Shown here piece after piece: positions 1 to 5,496 of a stretch of 6,200 bases of DNA. Source of the stretch: Bacteroidetes/Chlorobi group bacterium ChocPot_Mid (GTDB lineage: Bacteria > Bacteroidota > Ignavibacteria > Kapaibacteriales > UBA2268); assembly GCA_003731675.1 (NCBI GenBank), contig RCNQ01000323.1, forward strand, positions 1 through 6,200, given 5' to 3'. The stretch's first letter is position 1, and every line of letters starts with the position of its first letter. The translations under genes were made by a program, and so were the position numbers. The notes under the pieces were generated by a model. It ran no database searches. It was given only the letters and a program-made list of their open reading frames with translations, and was not told the DNA's origin.

Positions 1-752
1 TGTTTGTCGAACTGAACAGGAGATTTACCTGGTTTATAAACATCTTTTTGCCAGAATCTGGAAGAATCCGGAGTTAATGCTTCGTCTATTAGAATCAGAT
101 TGTTGTCTTCATCCAAGCCAAATTCGAACTTTGTGTCGGCAAGAATAAGATTGTTTTGCTCAAGATATTCAGCACCGAATTTATAAAGAGCAATTGAAAC
201 ATCACTGACTTTTTTAGCGATTTCTTTTCCGACAATTTCAGATGCCTGCTCAAAGGAAATGTTTTCGTCATGTCCTTCTTCAGCTTTTGTAGAAGGCGTG
301 AAAAGCGGCTCTGGCAGTTTTTGGAATTCTACCAAACCTTGTGGTAATGGGATACCAGTAACTGTTCCTTGTTTAAGATATTCTTTCCATCCAGAACCAG
401 TTATATAGCCACGAACGATACATTCAATAGCTAATGGTTTGCATTTCTTAACCATCATTGACCTACCCTTTAATTCCTGAGCATAAGGCTGGCATTCTTT
501 AGGATATTGGCTGACGTCGTTGGTAATAAAATGATTCGGGATTATTGATTTTGTTTTTGAGAACCAGAAAGCAGAAATTTTTGATAGAATTTCTCCTTTA
601 CCGGGTATTGGGTCATTCATTATGACGTCAAATGCTGAAATTCTGTCGGTAGCGACAATCAGAAGTGAATCGTCGAATTCGTAAACGTCGCGGACTTTGC
701 CACTTCTGAATAATTTTAAATTTTTAAATTCTGTTTTATAAATTGTTCCCAT
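1..752 (-). CDS. purC: SAICAR synthase (phosphoribosylaminoimidazole-succinocarboxamide synthase), 3' end outside window
   Basis: The product is the cytoplasmic enzyme that joins CAIR and L-aspartate with ATP to give SAICAR in de novo purine synthesis. Reading the minus strand from ATG at 752 gives 250 uninterrupted residues that leave the window at position 1. Visible family motifs are SGKVRDVY (17-24, nucleotide-binding loop), ATDRISAFD (34-42), the first signature ECIVRGYITGSGWKEY (110-125), FTPSTKAEEGHDE (151-163) and the second signature LADTKFEFG (204-212), then IDEALTPDSSRFW (222-234). Signature 1 has Ala at 108 where Pro is usual (PLAIE rather than PLPIE), a mild substitution. Family members of this type are about 290-310 residues, so some 40-60 are missing off the left edge. 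The start is supported by AAGGAG six bases upstream. The gene lies 15 bp behind the GH2-like gene on the same strand and is probably co-transcribed with it. Identity is secure; the C-terminus and stop cannot be checked. Confidence 0.97.
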   Translation of the reverse strand, partial: MGTIYKTEFKNLKLFRSGKVRDVYEFDDSLLIVATDRISAFDVIMNDPIPGKGEILSKISAFWFSKTKSIIPNHFITNDVSQYPKECQPYAQELKGRSMMVKKCKPLAIECIVRGYITGSGWKEYLKQGTVTGIPLPQGLVEFQKLPEPLFTPSTKAEEGHDENISFEQASEIVGKEIAKKVSDVSIALYKFGAEYLEQNNLILADTKFEFGLDEDNNLILIDEALTPDSSRFWQKDVYKPGKSPVQFDK

Positions 753-758
753 TATTTT

Positions 759-764
759 CTCCTT
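759..764 (-). promoter_or_regulatory. Shine-Dalgarno site of purC
   Basis: On the minus strand AAGGAG lies six bases before the purC ATG. It sits wholly inside the 15-base gap after the upstream gene's TAA (770-768). It fixes the purC start and is the strongest ribosome-binding site in the window. No promoter fits in the gap, which supports read-through from the GH2-like gene. Confidence 0.85.
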
Positions 765-767
765 TGA

Positions 768-3365
768 TTATAAATAAAAATCTAATAAATATTGATAATA
801 AGATAAAGCACCTAATTGGTATTCGTAAATTGATACGATAATGATAATAAAGATTATTAAAATTGAAAGTCCAATAAAATATGATTTTAAAGCTCTTATG
901 TCGAAAACGACAGAAATTGCTCTGAAAATTCTTAAGTTTACCCAAACAATTATAGCGGCAGAAACCGGTAAAATCAGCCACAGTAACCACGGATATACCG
1001 AAGCAATTCTTGTGAAAATCATTCCGAAAACCATAAGTATAAGAATCGGTGCAGATGACCAAATTGCAATTGTATATGAGTCGTTAAAGAGAATTTTTGC
1101 TTTAACGAAAATGGAAGATAACCTTATGATGCCAGAAATAATGAAAATAAAGCTAAAGAAGATTATAGCAATAAACGGAATGAATAGTTGTGGTATCCAA
1201 ATCATTTCATAAATAAAATCCTGTAAGCCAATTCCGGGGAAAAGGAACATAAGGATAAATTGCATTCCTTCAGTAGATCTGAAATAGAATAGGATTGAAG
1301 CTATAAATACTCCGAACGAGAATGAAACAAGCAGACCAAGGATATAGGTCTGGATGGTGGATATTATTCTCTGGTCTCTGATGTCTGCATAAAAATTGTA
1401 TGGACGGAAAAATGCACGAAAGAGGTATTCACGGAATCTTTTAAACCTGTTGATTAGTAGTAAAAAGACCAATATAATGATTACACCATAGATGATAAAG
1501 GAAATTGGTGATTCATCAGAGTAACTGCCTGCATAAAATAATGGGTCTTTTTCATGATTGTATAAAGTTTGTAATGTTGAGAAAGAAAGTCTTTGTTGCC
1601 TGTATCTGTCCAATAATCCTGATGTACTTATTAGCTTATTTTGATTGTTTAGGTACAATATTGGGTTATTAAGCAGGTAATCATTGTAAGACCAGACAAG
1701 TGAACCAGCAAGTTTTTGAGATTTTGCCAAATAAAAAAGATTAAACAAGTAATTGGCTTGCGATTCTGTTGATAAAGGGTCTGAGTAGCCATTGTGATTT
1801 TCAGGTTGAACCATCATTCCATAATTCAGTATTATTGGAATATTTGTAATTTGGTTTTTGATATTCAGAATATTTTTTTTGATACTCGCATAATCTCTTT
1901 TAATCCCGATATTACGAATGATGACAAAATTGTATTTTTCTGTATTGATGCTGTCAGAGTTGAGTAAGACAGATTTATATACAAGGTTGTTTGAGTAATA
2001 TTTAAATGTAGGAATAACATAATTTTCAAAATCGTTAAGCTCAGGAGTATTTTCTTTAAGTCCCTCATAGATACCCCAAGCAAAAACTGAAGGGTCATTT
2101 CCATAAGCATTGACTGTTTTTTCTGCGAGGTTTTTCATTCGGACTTTGATTTCATCAGAGCCAATAATTGAATTGGGTACATCGTAAACTGGCAACTCAA
2201 TCATTGCTAATAATCCATATTTGTTGCACAATTTGATGAAATACGGATTTGGTGATGAGTATTTAATTCTGACAACATTAGCACCAAGGATTTTCATATT
2301 TTTAATATCTTTTTCCATGCGTTCCATTGACAGGCATTGCCCTGTATGGTAGTAGTCTTCAATGTAATCAACTCCTTTGAAATCAAAAAGGACATCATTT
2401 AATGCAAGGACAGGAGAACCATTGAGTGAGCCAGTCCTGATTTCCCGAAAACCGACATCTGTGCTATATTCGTCAACTAGTAAATCTGCTTTATAAATTC
2501 TTACCGAAAGCTGATACAATTTAGGATCTGAAATTGTCCATAATTCAGGGTTTTCGATTGAAAGTGAAAGTTCTTTTTTTATGGTTCTTTCACTTTGAAT
2601 ATCGAAATTAATAGTTTGACTTTTCGCTACAATTTGAGCATTTTCTTTATTAATCAGGTTTGCCTCTAACTTCAGATTAACAATAGGAGCAGAAAGTGAA
2701 TCTTTTTTATAATCTTTAAAAATCTGTTCAATAATACCTGATGAAACTTTGACAGTTGCATTAACAGAAGCTTTTGTGAAATCTTTGCTGAAATTGAGTT
2801 TATATTTTAAATCACTTGTCCATACATGTGGGGTAGCAATAAGCAATATTTCCCTTAAACTGCCAGTATTGATTTTTTTCGTATAAAGATTTTGTTCCTT
2901 AATCTGACGTGAAGCTGATTTAGATGGAAATATTTTGAGTAACAAGGTGCTTGATTGACTTACCATTAACTTTGGTGGAATTTTTATCATTAACGGTACC
3001 ATATTGCAGAAATATCTGCCAACAAATTGGGAATTAAGGTAAATTTCTACTTCATCGTCAATCCCCAGGAAATAAAGATGCCATACACTATTAAAAAGTA
3101 ATGATTTATCGATTTTAAGATTTCTTTTAAGTTGAATTTCTGTGTTTTTGGGGATATAGTAAGGGAGTGAGGTTTTTTCCCAGTTAACTCCGTCCAAAGA
3201 AATCTGCCATTTGTATCTGAGATTTTCAATCAATCGTGTAGATGAAGGAACTAATTCTGATAATTGAGATTTAGTAAAAGATTTGTAAACAGGTTTATTA
3301 GCATAAGTGCTAATAAATCCTAAAGTAAATAATAACACAAAAATTATGATTTTCAATTTATTCAT
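768..3365 (-). CDS. Secreted GH2-like protein with six-segment C-terminal membrane domain, probable pseudoenzyme
   Basis: This 865-residue protein has a signal peptide (1-22, hydrophobic core IIIFVLLFTLGFI, likely cut after TYA). A GH2-type jelly-roll sugar-binding domain follows (about 45-180; VWHLYFLGIDDEVEIYLN is typical), then an Ig-like domain (about 182-310, ending VGFREIR) and a TIM barrel (about 311-602; KGVDY, MKILGANVVRIKYSSP, GSLVWSYNDY, SGLLDRYRQQ). Membrane segments lie near 619-640, 672-694, 722-748, 768-786, 791-812 and 828-849. Basic loops at 640-667, 749-760 and 811-827 place the barrel in the periplasm. GH2 enzymes use a Glu in a WSLGNE-type motif as acid/base and a Glu in an I-x-E-Y-G-type motif as nucleophile. 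Here the first reads DPSVFAWGIYEG (one residue short, Asn lost; Glu434) and the second IILNYGM with Asn514 at the nucleophile place. The usual SHYP after the barrel Arg366 is KYSSP. Hydrolysis is therefore doubtful; glycan binding or a structural/sensing role is inferred. The membrane part loosely recalls Yip1-type domains (weak). A GGTG five bases before the ATG is a poor ribosome site, but the signal peptide fits this start. Confidence 0.85.
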   Translation of the reverse strand: MNKLKIIIFVLLFTLGFISTYANKPVYKSFTKSQLSELVPSSTRLIENLRYKWQISLDGVNWEKTSLPYYIPKNTEIQLKRNLKIDKSLLFNSVWHLYFLGIDDEVEIYLNSQFVGRYFCNMVPLMIKIPPKLMVSQSSTLLLKIFPSKSASRQIKEQNLYTKKINTGSLREILLIATPHVWTSDLKYKLNFSKDFTKASVNATVKVSSGIIEQIFKDYKKDSLSAPIVNLKLEANLINKENAQIVAKSQTINFDIQSERTIKKELSLSIENPELWTISDPKLYQLSVRIYKADLLVDEYSTDVGFREIRTGSLNGSPVLALNDVLFDFKGVDYIEDYYHTGQCLSMERMEKDIKNMKILGANVVRIKYSSPNPYFIKLCNKYGLLAMIELPVYDVPNSIIGSDEIKVRMKNLAEKTVNAYGNDPSVFAWGIYEGLKENTPELNDFENYVIPTFKYYSNNLVYKSVLLNSDSINTEKYNFVIIRNIGIKRDYASIKKNILNIKNQITNIPIILNYGMMVQPENHNGYSDPLSTESQANYLFNLFYLAKSQKLAGSLVWSYNDYLLNNPILYLNNQNKLISTSGLLDRYRQQRLSFSTLQTLYNHEKDPLFYAGSYSDESPISFIIYGVIIILVFLLLINRFKRFREYLFRAFFRPYNFYADIRDQRIISTIQTYILGLLVSFSFGVFIASILFYFRSTEGMQFILMFLFPGIGLQDFIYEMIWIPQLFIPFIAIIFFSFIFIISGIIRLSSIFVKAKILFNDSYTIAIWSSAPILILMVFGMIFTRIASVYPWLLWLILPVSAAIIVWVNLRIFRAISVVFDIRALKSYFIGLSILIIFIIIIVSIYEYQLGALSYYQYLLDFYL

Positions 3366-3415
3366 GTTTGCACCAAATTTTTCTAATTTCTTTCTTAAAA
3401 TATAATATAGAATTA

Positions 3416-3423
3416 CAAATTTA
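3416..3423 (-). promoter_or_regulatory. Possible -7 element (TAnnTTTG) for the GH2-like gene
   Basis: On the minus strand TAAATTTG matches the Bacteroidetes-type -7 consensus TAnnTTTG and would start a transcript about 45 bases before the GH2-like ATG. No TTTG-like -33 element is present at the expected 19-21 base spacing. A sigma70-like alternative TATATT lies at 3409-3404 without a good -35. In DNA this AT-rich the match could be chance. Confidence 0.3.
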
Positions 3424-3539
3424 GTAAAATTTCAGTTTTTAGCGATAGGTGAGTTAAATTATTATTAATTAATATTTTGGCATTAGATTTGAATATTTTT
3501 TTGTAATTTTAAGAAAAATTATAATTATATGAAACAAAA

Positions 3540-3568
3540 TTGATTTAAATGTTATAATATATTATAAT
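3540..3568 (+). promoter_or_regulatory. Candidate sigma70-like promoter for the sigma/anti-sigma operon
   Basis: TTGATT (3540-3545) lies exactly 17 bases before a perfect TATAAT (3563-3568). This predicts a start near 3575 and a leader of about 40 bases before the ECF sigma ATG. The -35 matches 4 of 6 consensus bases. A second TATAAT at 3553-3558 has no convincing -35. The region is extremely AT-rich, so the exact spacing is the main support. An ECF-type autoregulated promoter may exist in addition but I cannot recognise its sequence. Confidence 0.45.
3552..3567. repeat. Perfect 16-bp palindrome over the candidate -10
   Basis: TTATAATATATTATAA is its own reverse complement over all 16 bases and covers most of the candidate -10 of the rightward promoter. 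It could be an operator for a dimeric regulator, or a chance product of nearly pure A/T sequence. It puts TATAAT on both strands, so it might also help start transcription leftward, though it is almost 190 bases from the GH2-like ATG. Confidence 0.4.
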
Positions 3569-3616
3569 AAAATTGCAAAGTTCTAAAAAGATATTCTTTG
3601 TTGACAGAACAATTGA

Positions 3617-4189
3617 ATGAAGAAGGATTTGTCTAAATACAGTGACAAGCAACTTTATCTGCTGGTGAAAAACGGAGATACCAAGCAGAAGGAGGATGCT
3701 TTTGCAGAGTTATATACGAGATATTCACGTGGTATATATGCTTATTGCAGAAGAATTCTCGGAAGTGAAGACCTTGCTGAAGATATTTTTCAGGAGACTT
3801 TTTTAAGTTTTTTGAAATCCACTGAGCAAGAGCGTGATATGACAAATGTACAAGCTTTCTTATTGCGAATTGCAAGGAATTTATGTCTGAATATGAACAG
3901 GCAGAGAAAAACAAAGATATTTTCTTTGGAGGATTTCGATTTTGGAATTGAGGATAACAGACTGGAAAGAACTGAAATTTCTAAAATAATAATTTCAGCA
4001 TTGGATTTGTTACCAGATGAACAAAGAGAAGCTGTTGTTTTGCAAATTTATTATGATATGTCATACCAAGATATGGCAGACTTTCTGGGATTACCACTGT
4101 CAACAGTCAGGAACAGGGTAACAAGGGGTAAGCAGTTTATAAGACAAGTGCTTGCGCCATATTTTGAGAAGAATGAAATTAAAATTTAG
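3617..4189 (+). CDS. ECF-family RNA polymerase sigma factor
   Basis: The 190-residue product is the usual length for an ECF sigma factor, with only regions 2 and 4. Region 2 spans about 27-96: AFAELYTRYSRGIYAYCRRIL, then DLAEDIFQETFLSFL (52-66, core-polymerase and -10 contact) and FLLRIARNLCLNMNRQ. Region 4 spans about 122-176: ALDLLPDEQREAVVLQIYYDM followed by the helix-turn-helix SYQDMADFLGLPLSTVRNRV, which reads the -35. It should direct polymerase to a small regulon, likely envelope genes. The next gene starts 28 bp downstream and encodes a membrane protein with an anti-sigma-like N-terminus, so this sigma is probably held inactive at the membrane. The ATG at 3617 has no clear Shine-Dalgarno, as is common in Bacteroidetes relatives, but the protein start aligns with the family. 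The family is certain; the ECF subgroup and target promoters cannot be read from sequence alone. Confidence 0.95.
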   Translation: MKKDLSKYSDKQLYLLVKNGDTKQKEDAFAELYTRYSRGIYAYCRRILGSEDLAEDIFQETFLSFLKSTEQERDMTNVQAFLLRIARNLCLNMNRQRKTKIFSLEDFDFGIEDNRLERTEISKIIISALDLLPDEQREAVVLQIYYDMSYQDMADFLGLPLSTVRNRVTRGKQFIRQVLAPYFEKNEIKI

Positions 4190-4217
4190 TTTTGTATAAT
4201 TATTTGCTGCAGAAAAG

Positions 4218-5372
4218 ATGAATACTTATAACGAAAATTCATATACTGATTTGATATATCGGTTTATGGATGGAGATATTAGCAGTGTTGAGCAAAATGT
4301 TCTGTTTGGAGCTTTAGCTAAGGATAGCGACTTGCAAATGGAATTTCAGCAAGCTGTTACTATCATAAAAGGTTTTAATGCCGATAAAGTAGTATTGGCT
4401 CCACCACCAAGTCTGACAAACAATTTATTTGTTTCAGCAGGGTTTAATCCACCAATGCCATTGAATACAGTGGCTCCAGTGGGTGTTATATCAAGATTGA
4501 AGAAACTTACTACTCCTGTAATTTCTGCAGCAACAGGAGCTTTGGTTACCATAGCAATCTTTTTAGGGATTAATTCAAATAATAATGGAATTATACAAAA
4601 CGTTTCCAATCAAGGAAATATCACCATGGCAGACAGTAAGGTCAGTGTTCCTGCTTCAGCAATTCCAGTTGTAAGAACCAGTGAAAGCAAGAAGATTAGA
4701 CATTCTTCAAATAACTCTTTAACACTTGTAAATGAAAACCAAGAAGTTGGATTTAATTATAGCAGGGTTTTCAGCACTGGCGAAATTTCGAGTAATTTTT
4801 CAACTTTGAACTATTGTAAAAATAATTCACAAAATTCAACATTATTCAATAACGAAGAGTTATCGTCGTTCAGCATGCCTGATTTCAATTACATGAATCT
4901 TGAAGTTGAAATTAAAGGGATGACAGGTTTGGCATTCTTACCTTCAAGAACAATTCAACCTGAACCATGGGCTATAATGAATAATATCGGAGTAGGAATT
5001 AAGTATAAGTTCAATGAAAATAATAGAGTTGGAATTGTGGTGGGCAAGGAATCTCTTCAAATGTATTCACTCAACAAATCAGGTGAAAGTCTTAACTATC
5101 AATATGAACCTAATCTTGTATGGGCTGGGGCTTGTTATCGGTACACCGGAAATGAGATTTATGGAGCAGTTAGCCCTTATTGTGAACTAACAGGTGCCTA
5201 TTCAAAATTTGGTCCTGTTGGTAAAACTGCTATCGGTTTAGAATATAATCCTGAGAATATCATAAGCATGTCTTTGGGTGTTGAAGGTACAGCATTAGCT
5301 TATAAATTCCTCGGAGATATTAAAACGACAGAAAAGATTTCCTTAGTTTATAATATAGGCATTCATTTTTAA
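4218..5372 (+). CDS. Anti-sigma-like membrane protein with C-terminal beta-barrel-like domain
   Basis: The 384-residue product likely restrains the ECF sigma encoded 28 bp upstream. Residues 1-60 (TDLIYRFMDGDISSVEQNVLFGALAKDSDLQ...) follow the pattern of short zinc-less anti-sigma domains: a helix with Y-R-F-M-D-G-D, then helices with A-x-D-x-x-L. No His/Cys zinc motif is present. PPPSLTNNLF (62-71) precedes a basic stretch RLKK (93-96) and one membrane segment at about 100-118 (VISAATGALVTIAIFLGI), giving a cytoplasmic N-terminus. A linker rich in Asn and Ser (about 119-220) follows. Residues about 226-384 hold amphipathic strand patterns (IGVGIKYKF, VGIVVGKESLQMY, LVWAGACYRYT, TAIGLEYNP, ISMSLGVEGTALAYKF, ISLVYNIGIHF) and end in Phe, like small eight-stranded outer-membrane proteins. 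How one chain would serve both membranes is unclear; the strand domain may be a soluble periplasmic sensor. There is no N-terminal signal peptide. The ATG at 4218 has only a weak GCAGAAAAG upstream. The anti-sigma role rests mainly on context and pattern. Confidence 0.75.
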   Translation: MNTYNENSYTDLIYRFMDGDISSVEQNVLFGALAKDSDLQMEFQQAVTIIKGFNADKVVLAPPPSLTNNLFVSAGFNPPMPLNTVAPVGVISRLKKLTTPVISAATGALVTIAIFLGINSNNNGIIQNVSNQGNITMADSKVSVPASAIPVVRTSESKKIRHSSNNSLTLVNENQEVGFNYSRVFSTGEISSNFSTLNYCKNNSQNSTLFNNEELSSFSMPDFNYMNLEVEIKGMTGLAFLPSRTIQPEPWAIMNNIGVGIKYKFNENNRVGIVVGKESLQMYSLNKSGESLNYQYEPNLVWAGACYRYTGNEIYGAVSPYCELTGAYSKFGPVGKTAIGLEYNPENIISMSLGVEGTALAYKFLGDIKTTEKISLVYNIGIHF

Positions 5373-5422
5373 AACAAAGGTAATTTTCCTTTATGTCTTT
5401 AATTTGTAAGACTATGAAGTTT

Positions 5423-5440
5423 TGAAAATCTTTATTTTCA
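5423..5440 (+). terminator. Weak hairpin, possible terminator after the anti-sigma gene
   Basis: TGAAAAT-CTTT-ATTTTCA forms a 7-bp stem with a 4-base loop, 51 bases past the stop codon, with a short T-run only at 5450-5454. A smaller stem AAAGG/CCTTT lies at 5376-5380 and 5388-5392, right behind the stop. Both are AT-rich and unstable, and neither has an adjacent U-tract, so termination is only a possibility. Confidence 0.25.
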
Positions 5441-5459
5441 GCATGTCAATTTTTCTCCA

Positions 5460-5467
5460 TATTTTTG
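5460..5467 (+). promoter_or_regulatory. Possible -7 element (TAnnTTTG) for the LtaS-like gene
   Basis: TATTTTTG fits the Bacteroidetes-type TAnnTTTG, about 30 bases before the TTG start. At a 20-base spacing upstream lies TTTC (5436-5439), three of four bases of the -33 motif TTTG. If real, it gives the LtaS-like gene its own promoter, separate from the sigma operon. A chance match is possible in this AT-rich gap. Confidence 0.3.
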
Positions 5468-5482
5468 CAATTTATTTATTTT

Positions 5483-5489
5483 AAAAAGG
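5483..5489 (+). promoter_or_regulatory. Shine-Dalgarno site deciding the TTG start
   Basis: AAAAAGG ends seven bases before TTG 5497-5499. It supports TTG as the start of the LtaS-like gene, since the same frame has a TGA at 5491-5493 and no ATG until 5770. Confidence 0.65.
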
Positions 5490-5496
5490 TTGAAAT

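Noticed and set aside
736..1062. Minus-strand frame of 108 codons overlapping the end of the GH2-like gene and the start of purC
   Set aside because: It is a shifted-frame shadow over two well-supported genes and would overlap the purC start; no domain is visible.
841..1212. Open plus-strand frame of 123 codons rich in Ile and Lys
   Set aside because: It lies antisense inside the membrane-domain part of the GH2-like gene; its composition is what reversed AT-rich hydrophobic codons give, and it has no ribosome site or recognisable motif.
1865..2110. Second minus-strand frame of 81 codons inside the GH2-like gene
   Set aside because: It is a frame-shifted reading of the barrel-coding region. 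I considered a frameshift in the main gene, but the main frame is uninterrupted and keeps its GH2 landmarks across this stretch.
3592..3600. TATTCTTTG as a Bacteroidetes-type -7 element for the sigma gene
   Set aside because: It has three rather than two bases between TA and TTTG, no -33 partner at the right spacing, and would leave only about ten bases of leader.
3633..3914. Antisense frame of 93 codons within the sigma factor gene
   Set aside because: Rich in His, Cys and Ser with no motif; the sense strand encodes clear sigma region 2.
4346..4609. Antisense frame of 87 codons within the anti-sigma-like gene
   Set aside because: No ribosome site or domain; it mirrors the membrane-segment and Pro-rich coding stretch of the sense gene.
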